Shown: positions 48,917 through 58,588 of the stretch, one piece after another | How the letters are laid out: each line of letters opens with the position of its first letter | Position numbering within the stretch: the first letter of the stretch is position 1 | Assembly (NCBI GenBank): GCA_021809435.1 | Contig: JAKBAD010000007.1 | Span: 1-64,000 of the forward strand | Direction of reading: 5' to 3' | Origin: Pseudomonadota bacterium | GTDB lineage: Bacteria; Pseudomonadota; Alphaproteobacteria; Acetobacterales; Acetobacteraceae | DNA: 64,000 nt | Position numbers and translations under genes: made by a program | The notes under the pieces: model-generated | The model's input: only the letters and a program-made list of their open reading frames with translations | The model's database searches: none | Told to the model about the DNA's origin: nothing

Positions 48917-49852
48917 TTGCGAGTTTTGGGACTTGTGGCGCTCTTGGCGCCGCTGATGCTGGCGGGCTGTTCGGTGCACGACATGGTGCTGTTCTTCCCT
49001 GCCGGGCCGATGGCGGCGTCAGAGCTGCATTACACATATCTGATCACCGGCATCATGATGGTGATCATTGTGCCGACTTTGCTGATGAGCATATGGTTCC
49101 CGATCAAATACCATATCAGCCGGCAGCATAAGGAAAAATATACGCCGGATTGGACCTTCTCCTACGCCATCGAGGTGCTGGCCTGGGGCATTCCGCTCGG
49201 CATCGTGGCCGTGCTGGCCTGGCTCTCGGTGCATGGCATTCGGGGCATCGACCCCTGGAACCCGCCGCTGCTGGCCAAGATCGCGCCCAACGCTCCGGTC
49301 GAGGAGGTGGATGTCATCGCCACTGACTGGCAATGGGTGTTCATCTACCCGGCCGAGAAGCTCGTCACCATCGATGAGCTGACCATCCCAGCCGGCGCGC
49401 GCATCGATCTCAAGCTCACCGCGACCCAGAACATGGATGGGTTCTACATTCCCCAGGTCGCCCCCATGGTCGATGCCATGCCCGCCATGCAGACCAAGGA
49501 TACGTTCCTGGTCAGCCAGCCCGGCGATTTCACCGGCTTCTCGACCGATTTCTCGGGCGCGGGTTTCTCCTGGATGCGCTTTGCCGTGCATGCCGTGAGC
49601 ACCGCCGATTTCGCCGCCTGGGTGCAAAGCCATCAGGGTGCAGCGCCGCTTGATTACGCCGCGTTCGACGCCCATATCGCCCAGCCGCAGGTGAATTACG
49701 GCGCCACGCCGTCTTACTTCACCCTGACCGATCCCAAGCTCTTTGGTGAGGTCATTTCGGCCGCCCAGATGGGCAAGACCTATCCAGTCTCGCAAGCCCT
49801 TAACAAGGCTGTTGCCGACGACGATGCCGCCCCCGTGGCCGGCGCCCAATAA
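48917..49852 (+). CDS. cyoA: Ubiquinol oxidase bo3 subunit II, CyoA
   Basis: CyoA is subunit II of the proton-pumping quinol oxidase. The 311-residue lipoprotein starts MRVLGLVALLAPLMLAGCSVH, with lipobox LAGC (mature N-terminus Cys18). Two membrane helices follow, then a cupredoxin-like domain without the copper ligands of cytochrome oxidases, as expected for a quinol enzyme. Segments TDWQWVFIYP and MQTKDTFLV... fit the family. The start is TTG 48917 with GGAGGG nine bases upstream. E. coli CyoA is 315 residues. First gene of cyoABCD. Confidence 0.94.
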   Translation: MRVLGLVALLAPLMLAGCSVHDMVLFFPAGPMAASELHYTYLITGIMMVIIVPTLLMSIWFPIKYHISRQHKEKYTPDWTFSYAIEVLAWGIPLGIVAVLAWLSVHGIRGIDPWNPPLLAKIAPNAPVEEVDVIATDWQWVFIYPAEKLVTIDELTIPAGARIDLKLTATQNMDGFYIPQVAPMVDAMPAMQTKDTFLVSQPGDFTGFSTDFSGAGFSWMRFAVHAVSTADFAAWVQSHQGAAPLDYAAFDAHIAQPQVNYGATPSYFTLTDPKLFGEVISAAQMGKTYPVSQALNKAVADDDAAPVAGAQ

Positions 49853-49867
49853 GGAAGGATTGCAACC

Positions 49868-51928
49868 GTGCAAGTTGCCATTGAAGGACCCTGGTCGCCG
49901 CTGTTCGGCCGCCTGACGTTAGATGCCATTCCCTATAACAACCCAATCATCGTGCCGACCTTCATCGTCGCCGCGCTGGCCGGGCTGGTCGCCGTAGGCG
50001 CCGTGCTTTACTACAAAAAGCTGGGCTATATCTGGCGCGAGTGGCTGTGCTCGGTCGATCACAAGAAGATCGGCGTGATGTACATCATCCTTGGCCTGGT
50101 CATGCTGTTCCGCGGCTATGCCGACGGGCTGATGATCCGCACCCAGCAAGCCATCGCCATCGGCCCCAACAGCCCCGGCTTCCTGGGCGCCAAGCATGGC
50201 TATCTGCCGCCCTTCCATTTCGACCAGATCTACTCGGCCCACGGCACGATCATGCTGATCTTCGCCGCCACGCCGCTGCTCACCGGTCTGGGCAATGTCA
50301 TCGTGCCGCTGCAAATCGGCGCGCGCGACATGGCGTTCCCCTACCTCAACGCCACCTCGCTGTGGCTCACCTTCGCGGGCGCCGCGCTGGTCATGATCTC
50401 ACTGTTCGTGGGTGAGTTCTCCAGCGCCACCTGGGTAGGCCTGATGCCCTACTCCGAAATGGCCTCGAACCCGGGCGTCGGCGTGGATTACTGGATGTGG
50501 GCCATTCAGATCTCCTCGATCGGCACCACCTTCAACTCCATCAACATCATCGCCACCATCGTCAAGATGCGCGCGCCCGGCATGACCTGGTTCAAGCTGC
50601 CGGTGTTCTCGTGGGTGCAGCTCACCACGGCCATCATCGGCCTCACGGCGTTCCCCATCCTCACCGTGGCGCTGACCATGCTGGGCATCGACCGCTATCT
50701 CGGCACGCATTTCTTCACCGCCGGGATGGGGGGCAATTTCATGCTCTACATCAACCTGTTCTGGATCTGGGGCCACCCCGAGGTGTACTTCCTGGTGCTG
50801 CCCGCCTTTGGCGTGCTGTCCGAGGTCGTGCCCGCCTTCTCGCGCAAGGCGCTGTTTGGCTACCCCACCATGGTGGCGGCGTCCTTCTCCATCGCCGGCA
50901 TCGGCTGGATGGTCTGGGCGCACCATTTCTTCACCATGGGCATGGGCCCGAACCAGATCGGCTTCTTCTCCGCCGCCACCATGATCGTGGGCATCCCCAC
51001 GGGCGTGAAGGCGTTCAACTGGCTGTTTACCATGTATCGCGGCCGCATCTCCTACGAGACCCCGATGCTGTGGGCGATGATCTCCATCGTGCTGCTGCTC
51101 ATTGGCGGCCTCACGGGCATGATGCTCTCGGCCTCCGTCATCGATTACTCGGTGCATGACAGCGTGTTCGTGGTGGCGCATTTCCACTGCATGGTGCTGG
51201 TCATCGGTGCCTCGGCGTTCGCGGCCGTCATCTTCTGGTGGCCCAAGGTGTTTGGCTTCAAGCTGAACGAGACGCTGGGCAAATGGTTCTTCTGGACCTT
51301 CATCGCCGGCTCGCTGCTGGTGTTCGTGCCAATGTTCATGGCCGGTCTGGCCGGCGAAACCCGCCGTCTTGACTACGTGTTCAACACCGCCCTGGCGCCT
51401 TACATGCTGTGGGAAGAGGTGGGTGTGCTGGTTTACCTCGCTTCCATCTTCTTCTTCGTGGCCATGCTTGTCGTCTCGCTCTGGCAGCGCGTGCCGGCGG
51501 GTGAGAGCCCGTGGGGCACCGAGCGCGGTTTGGAATGGCTGACCCGCACGCCGGTGCCGTTCTATAACTTCGCGGTCACCCCGCATGTGAACGCGCTGGA
51601 CGAAACCTCCTGGCGGCGTGAGGTCGGCGCCGCGCTGCGCCCCACGCGCTACGTGCCCATCCATCTGCCGCACGGCTCGGGTCTGCCCTTCATCCTGGGC
51701 ATGGATGTGTTCGCTTGGGGCTTCGCGCTCACCTGGCGCATCGACTGGCTGATCGTGCTGACCACCATCGCCATGATCGCCATCGTGTTCATCCGCTCGT
51801 TCGACCGTAACGAAGGCTTCATCATCCCCGCCGAAGAGGTGGAAGCCTATGAAGCCAATATCAGCACCGCCAGCATTTTCGCCGAGCAGCCCAAGCGCGG
51901 CCACGGCCTGGTGGGGGAGGCGCACTGA
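49868..51928 (+). CDS. cyoB: Ubiquinol oxidase bo3 subunit I, CyoB
   Basis: This catalytic subunit has two haems and CuB and pumps protons. The 686-residue protein keeps the ligands and channel residues. They are the haem b His in IYSAHGTIM, proton-channel Asp in GARDMAFPYLN, Glu and His-Tyr of the CuB site in WGHPEVY, His-His in WAHHFFTMG, Lys in IPTGVKAFNW, and the haem His pair in VAHFHCMVL. It has about 15 helices. The start is GTG 49868 behind GGAAGG. Its TGA overlaps the cyoC ATG by one base. Confidence 0.97.
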   Translation: MQVAIEGPWSPLFGRLTLDAIPYNNPIIVPTFIVAALAGLVAVGAVLYYKKLGYIWREWLCSVDHKKIGVMYIILGLVMLFRGYADGLMIRTQQAIAIGPNSPGFLGAKHGYLPPFHFDQIYSAHGTIMLIFAATPLLTGLGNVIVPLQIGARDMAFPYLNATSLWLTFAGAALVMISLFVGEFSSATWVGLMPYSEMASNPGVGVDYWMWAIQISSIGTTFNSINIIATIVKMRAPGMTWFKLPVFSWVQLTTAIIGLTAFPILTVALTMLGIDRYLGTHFFTAGMGGNFMLYINLFWIWGHPEVYFLVLPAFGVLSEVVPAFSRKALFGYPTMVAASFSIAGIGWMVWAHHFFTMGMGPNQIGFFSAATMIVGIPTGVKAFNWLFTMYRGRISYETPMLWAMISIVLLLIGGLTGMMLSASVIDYSVHDSVFVVAHFHCMVLVIGASAFAAVIFWWPKVFGFKLNETLGKWFFWTFIAGSLLVFVPMFMAGLAGETRRLDYVFNTALAPYMLWEEVGVLVYLASIFFFVAMLVVSLWQRVPAGESPWGTERGLEWLTRTPVPFYNFAVTPHVNALDETSWRREVGAALRPTRYVPIHLPHGSGLPFILGMDVFAWGFALTWRIDWLIVLTTIAMIAIVFIRSFDRNEGFIIPAEEVEAYEANISTASIFAEQPKRGHGLVGEAH

Positions 51929-52560
51929 TGCATTCCGAAAAACCCATTCTCACCGCCAAAACCGCCCTGTGGGCGTATGAGGGTGAGGAGCATGATTTCA
52001 TCTCCACCCGCACGTTCGGCTTCTGGCTGTACCTGCTCTCCGACGCGCTGATCTTCGCCGGCCTGTTCGCCTCCTACGCGGTCATGGATAATCCGATGTC
52101 CGCGTTCGGCCACCCGCTGGCCGATGGGCTGCTCTCCGCCTCGCGCGGGCTGGAGCAGACCTTCATCGTGCTAGGCTCGGTGTTTGCCGTCTCCATCGGC
52201 TCGCTCGGGCTCAAATCGGGCAATAAGGGCCTGGTTCTGGGCGGTCTGGCGGTTGGCGGGCTGCTGGGCGCGCTGTTCATCTGGTTCGGCGTCTCCGATA
52301 TGCTGGCCATGGCCGCCGCCGGCAATGGCCCGCTCGAGAGCGGCTATCTCTCCTGCCTCTACACGCTGCTCATCACCCATGCGCTGCATATGGGCTTCGG
52401 GCTGCTGTGGATTTTGGCCATGTTCATCCATATCGCCCGCTGGGGGCTGGATGCCATGAACACCGCCCGCCTCCTGTGCCTGCGCATGTTCTGGCAGTTC
52501 CAGGCCAGCGTGTGGGTGATCGTTTACGTTTATGTCTATCTGTTTGGAGGAGCGCACTGA
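51928..52560 (+). CDS. cyoC: Ubiquinol oxidase bo3 subunit III, CyoC
   Basis: This 210-residue five-helix subunit stabilises the enzyme core. It begins MHSEKPILTAKTALW, with FGFWLYLLSDALIFAGLFASYAV as its first membrane helix and family segments RGLEQTFIVLGS and LLITHALHMGFGLLWIL. Its TGA overlaps the start of cyoD by one base (TGATG), like the other junctions in this operon. Confidence 0.95.
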   Translation: MHSEKPILTAKTALWAYEGEEHDFISTRTFGFWLYLLSDALIFAGLFASYAVMDNPMSAFGHPLADGLLSASRGLEQTFIVLGSVFAVSIGSLGLKSGNKGLVLGGLAVGGLLGALFIWFGVSDMLAMAAAGNGPLESGYLSCLYTLLITHALHMGFGLLWILAMFIHIARWGLDAMNTARLLCLRMFWQFQASVWVIVYVYVYLFGGAH

Positions 52561-52925
52561 TGGGTACGCATCATTACGACCCCACCCAGCACCCCGAGGT
52601 GCGCCAGGGCACGGCTCTGCGCTATGTGCTGGCTACCGTGATCTCAGCCGGGGCCATGGTGGCGGCTTATTATGTCGCCATGAGCAAGCCGCCACTGGTC
52701 ACCCTGCTCGAGGAACTGGCGGGCACGCTGCTCGTCGCCCTGCTGGCCCAGGCCGCGCTTTATTTCGGGCTCGATATTTCGCGCGCCCAGATCTGGAAGT
52801 CGGTCAGCCTGGTGCTCACCTTGCCGCTGTTCATCATCTCCATCGGCATCACGGTATGGGCGTTCTCTTCGCTCTATGGCCGCACCATGCCCGATCCCGC
52901 GATCATGAGCTCAATGGCGATGTAA
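52560..52925 (+). CDS. cyoD: Ubiquinol oxidase bo3 subunit IV, CyoD
   Basis: The 121-residue subunit IV starts MGTHHYDPTQHPEVRQGTAL, with three hydrophobic helices (for example LVTLLEELAGTLLVALLAQAALYFG and LVLTLPLFIISIGITVWAF). It helps assemble the oxidase. The ATG at 52560 is inside the cyoC stop overlap. After it come two tandem hairpins that close the operon. No cyoE (haem O synthase) follows, so that gene must be elsewhere. Confidence 0.93.
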   Translation: MGTHHYDPTQHPEVRQGTALRYVLATVISAGAMVAAYYVAMSKPPLVTLLEELAGTLLVALLAQAALYFGLDISRAQIWKSVSLVLTLPLFIISIGITVWAFSSLYGRTMPDPAIMSSMAM

Positions 52926-52992
52926 GGGCCAAACCGCCGGGCAATGGGGCTTTTTTTGCCAGTCGGCTCCATGCCCCCGGAAAAATTTTGAT

Positions 52993-53048
52993 AAAACGAC
53001 GTAGTCGTTTTGAGCGCCGCCTTTTTTCAAAGGGCGGCGTTTCTTTTA
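52993..53048 (+). terminator. Double hairpin terminator after cyoABCD
   Basis: First, AAAACGAC/GTCGTTTT (52993-53011, 3-base loop) ends in T. Then CGCCGCC/GGCGGCG (53015-53039) is followed by a T-rich run. Either or both could end transcription of the cyo operon before the aldo/keto reductase gene. Confidence 0.82.
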
Positions 53049-53080
53049 TAAGGGGGCGAACCTGAACGAAGGGGATACGC

Positions 53081-54127
53081 ATGAAGTATAATCAACTGGG
53101 CCGCACGGGTCTGTTTGTGTCCGAGCTGTGCCTTGGCACCATGACCTTTGGCGGCAACGAGGATGCCGGCTGGTGGAGCGTGATCGGCAAGGTGGCGCAG
53201 GACGGGGTGGATGCCATTCTCGCCCGCGCTCTCGCCGCCGGGATCAATTTCATCGACACGGCCGATGTTTATTCCATGGGCGGCGCCGAGCGGCTGCTCG
53301 GCCAGTCATTGAAAAATCTGGGGGTGAAGCGCTCGGATGTGGTCATCGCCACCAAGGTCTATGGCGAGGTCGGCCCCGGCCCGAATGATCGCGGCGCCTC
53401 GCGCGGGCATATCATGGATGGCGTGCAACGCAGCCTGGAGCGTATGGGCCTCGATCATATCGATCTCTACCAGATTCACGGTCACGACCCGATCACCCCC
53501 ATCGAGGAAACGCTGCGCGCGCTCGATGACCTCACCCGCCAAGGGCTGGTGCGCTATGTCGGCGTGTCCAACTGGGCGGCTTGGCGCATCGCCAAGGCGC
53601 TGGGTATTTCAGAGCGCCGCGGCTTCGCGCGCTTCGAGACGCTGCAAGCCTATTACACCATCGCCGGGCGCGACCTGGAGCGCGAGCTGGTGCCGCTGAT
53701 CGACGAGGAGAAGCTGGGGCTGATGGTATGGTCGCCACTGGCCGGCGGGCTGCTCTCGGGCAAGTTCGGCCCCGGCGCCCCCAATCCCGCCGATTCCCGT
53801 CGCGCCAATTTCGACTTCCCCGTGGTCGATAAGGACCGCGCCTGGGCCTGCGTGGCGGCGATGCGTGAAATCGGCGCCGCCAAGGGTGTGTCTGTGGCGC
53901 GTATCGCGCTCGCCTGGCTGCTGCACCAAAAAGCGGTGATGAGCGTCATTATCGGCGCCAAAACGGTCGAGCAGCTCGATGATAATCTGGCCGCGGTGAA
54001 TGTGGTTCTGAGTGCCGAGGAGCTGGCCCGCTTGGCCGAGGTGAGCGCGCTGCCGCCCGAATATCCCGGCTGGATGTTCGAGCGCCAAAGCCGCGCCCGG
54101 ATTCCGCAGCCCTTCAAGCCCGCCTGA
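53081..54127 (+). CDS. Aldo/keto reductase
   Basis: The 348-residue NAD(P)H-dependent reductase has the AKR barrel and catalytic tetrad: Asp and Tyr in FIDTADVYSMG, Lys in VVIATKVYG, and His in DLYQIHGHD. The coenzyme-binding end IIGAKTVEQLDDNLAAV is also present. Physiological substrates are usually aldehydes or ketones but the specific one cannot be told. GGGGAT precedes ATG 53081. It stands alone between two terminators. Confidence 0.92.
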   Translation: MKYNQLGRTGLFVSELCLGTMTFGGNEDAGWWSVIGKVAQDGVDAILARALAAGINFIDTADVYSMGGAERLLGQSLKNLGVKRSDVVIATKVYGEVGPGPNDRGASRGHIMDGVQRSLERMGLDHIDLYQIHGHDPITPIEETLRALDDLTRQGLVRYVGVSNWAAWRIAKALGISERRGFARFETLQAYYTIAGRDLERELVPLIDEEKLGLMVWSPLAGGLLSGKFGPGAPNPADSRRANFDFPVVDKDRAWACVAAMREIGAAKGVSVARIALAWLLHQKAVMSVIIGAKTVEQLDDNLAAVNVVLSAEELARLAEVSALPPEYPGWMFERQSRARIPQPFKPA

Positions 54128-54130
54128 TAA

Positions 54131-54166
54131 AAAAACAGGGGGCGCTTCACGAAGCGCCCCCCACTT
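54131..54166. terminator. Bidirectional terminator between the reductase and gdhA
   Basis: GGGGGCGCTTC (54138-54148) pairs with GAAGCGCCCCC (54151-54161). An A-run precedes the stem and TTTT follows it, fitting termination for both convergent genes. Confidence 0.85.
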
Positions 54167-54185
54167 TTCCCGAAATGCCGTAGCG

Positions 54186-55487
54186 TTAGGGATAAAGTCC
54201 GCGCTCCGCGCGTGCCTGGAGGATGCGCGAGCAGGCCACCGTGAAGGCGCCGGTGCGCAGCGAGATGTCATGCTTCTCGGCCGTGCCCCAAATATGGCTG
54301 AGCGCGCCGGTCAAAATCTTGTCGAGCCGCAGATTAATCTCGTCCTCGCTCCAGAAGAATGACGAGAAATCCTGCACCCACTCGAAGTAAGACACAATCA
54401 CGCCACCGGCATTGCAGATGACATCGGGCAGCACCACAATGCCGCGCTGGGCCAGAATGTCATCGGCGGCTGGCACGGTGGGGCCGTTGGCGGCTTCGAG
54501 CACGATCTTGGTGCGCAAACGCTGGGCGCGGGCTTCGGTAATCTGGCCTTCGAGCGCGGCGGGTATCAGCACGTCGCTCTCAACGTCCCAAAACTCCTCC
54601 AGCCCCAGCACGTCGCCGCCCGCAAAGCCGGCCACGGTGCCAAATTGCTCAACATGCGCGGTCAGCGCCGCCACATCCAGCCCGCCTTTATTCACCACGC
54701 CGCCGCCATGGTCCTGCACAGCCACCACCTTGGCGTCGTGATAGGCAAACATGGCCGCCGCGTTGGCGCCCACATTACCAAAGCCCTGAATGGCGATGCG
54801 CGCCCCCTCGAGCGGCAGTTTCAAGCGCCGCAGCGCCTCGCGCCCGGTCACGAACACACCGCGCCCCGTGGCTTTCACGCGCCCCAGCGAGCCACCCAGC
54901 TCAACCGGCTTACCCGTGACCACGCCGGTCGCCGTGGCGCCGGTGTTCATCGAATATGTGTCCATCATCCAGGCCATGATCTGACCGTTGGTGTTCACAT
55001 CGGGGGCTGGAATATCCTGGTGCGGGCCGATGATCAGCCCGATCTCGGAGGTATAGCGCCGCGTCACGCGCTCAAGCTCCTTGAGCGAGAGCGTCTTCGG
55101 GTCAACGCGGATACCGCCCTTGGCGCCGCCATAGGGCAGGTTCACCGCGGCGTTCTTCACGGTCATCCAGGCCGAGAGGGCCATGACCTCCTCGAGCGTG
55201 ACGGCGGGGTGGTAGCGCACCCCCCCTTTGCCTGGCCCGCGCGAGAGATTGTGCTGCACGCGATACCCCTCAAAATGCCTGATCTCGCCATTATCGAGCT
55301 CGATCGGCACATCCACGATCAGCGCCCGCTTAGGCCGGCGCAGCGTCTCGGCCCAGCGCGCGAGCGGACCAAGATAAGGCACCACCCGGTCCACCTGCGA
55401 GAGATAGGTGCCCCACGGGCTGGTGATGGTGGGCGAGACATAAGAAAGATTAGCGCGCATCCGCGCAGCCTGGCCGGAATCCGGCAT
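54186..55487 (-). CDS. gdhA: Glutamate dehydrogenase
   Basis: This 433-residue enzyme interconverts glutamate and 2-oxoglutarate plus ammonia. It has the catalytic Lys in [14 protein letters not shown], the substrate-binding KNAAVNLP, the catalytic Asp in IPAPDVNTN, and a Rossmann motif [14 protein letters not shown]. It is of the hexameric bacterial type. Read toward lower coordinates, it follows gabT on the same strand, 117 bases after its stop; a hairpin separates them. NAD or NADP use cannot be decided. Confidence 0.94.
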   Translation of the reverse strand: MPDSGQAARMRANLSYVSPTITSPWGTYLSQVDRVVPYLGPLARWAETLRRPKRALIVDVPIELDNGEIRHFEGYRVQHNLSRGPGKGGVRYHPAVTLEEVMALSAWMTVKNAAVNLPYGGAKGGIRVDPKTLSLKELERVTRRYTSEIGLIIGPHQDIPAPDVNTNGQIMAWMMDTYSMNTGATATGVVTGKPVELGGSLGRVKATGRGVFVTGREALRRLKLPLEGARIAIQGFGNVGANAAAMFAYHDAKVVAVQDHGGGVVNKGGLDVAALTAHVEQFGTVAGFAGGDVLGLEEFWDVESDVLIPAALEGQITEARAQRLRTKIVLEAANGPTVPAADDILAQRGIVVLPDVICNAGGVIVSYFEWVQDFSSFFWSEDEINLRLDKILTGALSHIWGTAEKHDISLRTGAFTVACSRILQARAERGLYP

Positions 55488-55552
55488 GGTCGTTATCCCT
55501 GATTATTTGGTTTTGAGAGGAGTCAGCAGCCGCGCCCCTGAAGCGCGGTAAT

Positions 55553-55591
55553 CTCCAGGGCGCGGGGGAGAGAGAGATCCGCGCCCTGGAG
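55553..55591 (-). terminator. Long hairpin between gabT and gdhA
   Basis: CTCCAGGGCGCGG (55553-55565) and CCGCGCCCTGGAG (55579-55591) form a perfect 13-base stem with a 13-base loop; a second small stem CAGGCCT/AGGCCTG (55595-55613) overlaps the gabT stop. No T-run follows, so attenuation or mRNA processing is likelier than full termination. Confidence 0.6.
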
Positions 55592-55604
55592 GAGCAGGCC
55601 TAAC

Positions 55605-56903
55605 TCAGGCCTGGAGCAGAGCGGCTTCGAGAATATCGAGCGCCTCGTTGAACACCGCGTCCTGAATGGTCAGCGGATAGAGGAAGCGGATGACATTATA
55701 ATAAGCGCCGCAGGTGAGCAGAATGAGCTTGTGCTTGATCGCGAAAGCCTGGACCGCCTTGGCGGCCTCGGCGGAGGGCTTGCCGTCCTTGAAGAACTCG
55801 ATGGCCACCATCGAGCCCGGGCCGCGCACATCGGCAATGGCCGGAACCTTGGCCCTCAACCCGTTCACGCGGGCCTTCAGCCGGTCGCCCAGCTCGTTGG
55901 CGCGGGCGCAGAGATTTTCCTCATCGATGATCTTGAGCACTTCCAGCGCCGCCGCCACCGAGAGCGGGTTACCGGCATAGGTGCCGCCCAGCCCGCCCGG
56001 CGCCGGGGCGTCCATCACCTCGGCGCGGCCGACCACACCGGCAATCGGCATGCCACCGCCGATCGATTTGGCGAAGGTCCAGATATCGAACTTGGTGTCG
56101 TAGTGCGACGAGGCAAACAGCTTGCCCGTGCGCGCGGCACCGGCCTGCACCTCATCGGCGATCAGCAGAATGCCGTGTTCATCGGCGATCTTGCGCAGCC
56201 CCGCGACAAACTCGGCCGGCGCCTGATAAAACCCGCCCTCGCCCTGCACGGGCTCGAAAATAAACGCGGCCACGCGCTTGGGGTCGATATCGCACTTGAA
56301 CAGGCGCTCGATGCCCTTGAGCGCATCCTCGACCGAAACGCCATGCACGGGGTTGGGGAAGGGGGCGTGGTACACGTCGGGCACGGCGGCGCCGAAATTG
56401 AGCTTATAGGGCGCGACCTTGCCGGTGAGCGCCATGGTCATGGCGGTGCGGCCATGGAAGGCGGCGTCAAACGCGATGATGCCGCCGCGGCCGGTGGCGG
56501 CGCGGGCAATTTTCACGGCGTTTTCCACGGCTTCGGCGCCGGTGGTCACAAACATGGTTTTCTTGGCGAAGTCGCCGGGGGCGCGCTTGGCCATTTCCTC
56601 GGCCAGCTCGACATAGCCGGCATAAGGCACCACCTGGTAACAGGTGTGGGTAAATTTCTCGGCCTGGGCCTTCACGGCCTCAATCACGCGCGGGTTGGCA
56701 TGCCCCACATTGAGCACGCCAATGCCGCCGGCGAAGTCGATATAGCGGTTACCCTCAATGTCCCACAGCTCGGCATTCTGGGCGCGGGCGGCATAAAAGC
56801 TCTGGCCAACGCCCACGCCGCGCGGCGTAATGGCCTGGCGGCGGGCTTCCAGGGCGGCATTGCTGCCAGCCTGCTGTACAGGGGGAAAATCGGCATTTGG
56901 CAT
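55605..56903 (-). CDS. gabT: 4-aminobutyrate aminotransferase
   Basis: GabT moves the amino group of GABA to 2-oxoglutarate, yielding succinate semialdehyde and glutamate. The 432-residue class III aminotransferase shows [48 protein letters not shown] and the PLP Lys in [10 protein letters not shown]. Close relatives act on 5-aminovalerate or diaminobutyrate, so the exact substrate is not proven. It diverges from a MocR regulator, and gdhA next door could dispose of the glutamate formed. Confidence 0.92.
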   Translation of the reverse strand: MPNADFPPVQQAGSNAALEARRQAITPRGVGVGQSFYAARAQNAELWDIEGNRYIDFAGGIGVLNVGHANPRVIEAVKAQAEKFTHTCYQVVPYAGYVELAEEMAKRAPGDFAKKTMFVTTGAEAVENAVKIARAATGRGGIIAFDAAFHGRTAMTMALTGKVAPYKLNFGAAVPDVYHAPFPNPVHGVSVEDALKGIERLFKCDIDPKRVAAFIFEPVQGEGGFYQAPAEFVAGLRKIADEHGILLIADEVQAGAARTGKLFASSHYDTKFDIWTFAKSIGGGMPIAGVVGRAEVMDAPAPGGLGGTYAGNPLSVAAALEVLKIIDEENLCARANELGDRLKARVNGLRAKVPAIADVRGPGSMVAIEFFKDGKPSAEAAKAVQAFAIKHKLILLTCGAYYNVIRFLYPLTIQDAVFNEALDILEAALLQA

Positions 56904-57019
56904 GGAACACTCTCCAACATAAAAGCGCGGGCGGTCATCGCGGCGCGTTTATCACTTTCACATCATAGCAAAATGTGGTTCTGGTTTTAGAGCCAGTTTC
57001 GGCTATTTTAGGGAGCCAC

Positions 57020-58480
57020 ATGACCAGCATCGCCCTTTCCGACTGGCTCCAGGCCAGGTTGAATCGCCAGAGCGCGGTGCCGCTTTACCGGCAGCTGCAG
57101 GAATCTCTGCTGGAAGCGGTGCTGGAAGGCGAGCTGCCGCCGGGGCGCAAACTGCCCTCCTCGCGGCTGCTGGCGGGTGAGCTGGGGCTGGCGCGCAACA
57201 CGGTCATCGAGGTTTATGAGGCGCTTTCCGCCCAGGGCTGCCTCGAAACCCGCCATGGCAGCGGCACCTATGTCGCCGATCTGGCGTCCGAGCGCCTGCC
57301 GCCCCCACCGGCCACCATCGCCCCCGTGGCCCCCAAGCTCTCGGCGCGCGGGCGGGTGCTCATCGAGGATGCCCAGGTGTTCCCCCGCCAATGGGGCGCC
57401 TTCATGCCGGGCGTGCCCGATGTCACCGAGTTTCCCACCCGCATCTGGGCGCGTCTCCACAACCGCCACTGGAGCCGCGCCGCCCCCGAGCGCCTCACCT
57501 ATGCCCCCGGGGGCGGGTTGAAGGCGCTGCGCGTGGCGCTGGCCGAGCATCTGCGCACGGCGCGCGGCGTGCGCTGCGAGCCGGGGCAAATCGTCATCAC
57601 CACCGGCATCCATCAATCCATCGACCTCACCGCCCGCCTGCTCACCGACCAGGGCGACACCGTATGGCTCGAAGACCCGTGCTATTGGGGGCTGCGCCAC
57701 TCGCTCCACTCGCTGGGGCTCAAATTACAATCCGTGCCGGTGGATGCCGAAGGGCTGAACTGGGCTGGGCTCAACAGCCCGCCGCCGCGCTTCATCGTCG
57801 CCACGCCCTCGCACCAATACCCGCTCGGCATGGTCATGACCCTGCCGCGCCGCCAGGCCCTGCTTGAGCAAGCCAAGGCCCAGGGCAGCTGGATCGTGGA
57901 AGATGATTATGACAGCGAGTTCCGCTATGGCACCCGGCCCATCACCTCGCTACAGGGGTTGGACCGCGACGGGCTGGTGATTTATGTCGGCTCGTTCAGC
58001 AAAACTCTGTTCCCTGGTCTTAGGCTGGGCTACATCGTCGCGCCCCCGCAACTGGCCGACTCCTTCGCCAAGGGGGTGGCCGAGCTCTACCGCGAAGGTC
58101 AGCTCCAGCAGCAGGCCATGCTGGCCGACTTCATCGCCGAAGGCTATTTCGCCGCCCATATCCGGCGCATGCGCGGTCTCTACAAAGCCCGCCGAGAGGC
58201 CCTGCTCGACGCCATCAGGCGTGAATTCGGTGACACCCTGCCCGTCATGGGCGATAATGCCGGGCTGCATCTGGTGCTGGGGCTGAACGGCGCCGATGAC
58301 CGCCAGATCGCCCGCGAGGCCGTGCAAGCCGGCATCGTCACCCGGCCGCTCAGCGGCTATTACCGCAGCCCCGGCCCGCCACAGAGTGGCCTGCTGCTGG
58401 GCTATGCCTGTGTGCGCGAAGACGCGATCGCCCCCGCCTTCGCCACGCTCAGCGCCGTTTTGCGGGCTCATCTTGGCTAA
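57020..58480 (+). CDS. MocR-family regulator (GabR/PdxR type)
   Basis: The 486-residue protein fuses a GntR-type winged helix (VPLYRQLQESLLEAVLEGELP, KLPSSRLLAGELGLARNTV) with a PLP-binding class I aminotransferase-like domain. PLP contacts appear in the latter part: EDDYDSEFRYG and the Lys in GSFSKTLFPGLRLGY. Such regulators sense PLP and GABA-like amines. It is divergent from gabT with 116 bases between, so it is well placed to control gabT and the downstream puuD-like genes. ATG 57020 follows AGGGAG. Confidence 0.93.
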   Translation: MTSIALSDWLQARLNRQSAVPLYRQLQESLLEAVLEGELPPGRKLPSSRLLAGELGLARNTVIEVYEALSAQGCLETRHGSGTYVADLASERLPPPPATIAPVAPKLSARGRVLIEDAQVFPRQWGAFMPGVPDVTEFPTRIWARLHNRHWSRAAPERLTYAPGGGLKALRVALAEHLRTARGVRCEPGQIVITTGIHQSIDLTARLLTDQGDTVWLEDPCYWGLRHSLHSLGLKLQSVPVDAEGLNWAGLNSPPPRFIVATPSHQYPLGMVMTLPRRQALLEQAKAQGSWIVEDDYDSEFRYGTRPITSLQGLDRDGLVIYVGSFSKTLFPGLRLGYIVAPPQLADSFAKGVAELYREGQLQQQAMLADFIAEGYFAAHIRRMRGLYKARREALLDAIRREFGDTLPVMGDNAGLHLVLGLNGADDRQIAREAVQAGIVTRPLSGYYRSPGPPQSGLLLGYACVREDAIAPAFATLSAVLRAHLG

Positions 58481-58588
58481 TATTTTAACCGCCCCCGCAA
58501 AGCGGCTGCGCTCTGTGGTCAAGGCTTGGTTGTTGACGTTTATTATTTTCAACCCCTACTCTCCCCAAAACGCTGCTTTGAGGAACGC

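Noticed and set aside
52407-52559. Extension of cyoD upstream to 52407
   Set aside because: It overlaps cyoC in another frame; the ATG inside the cyoC stop matches the other junctions of the operon.
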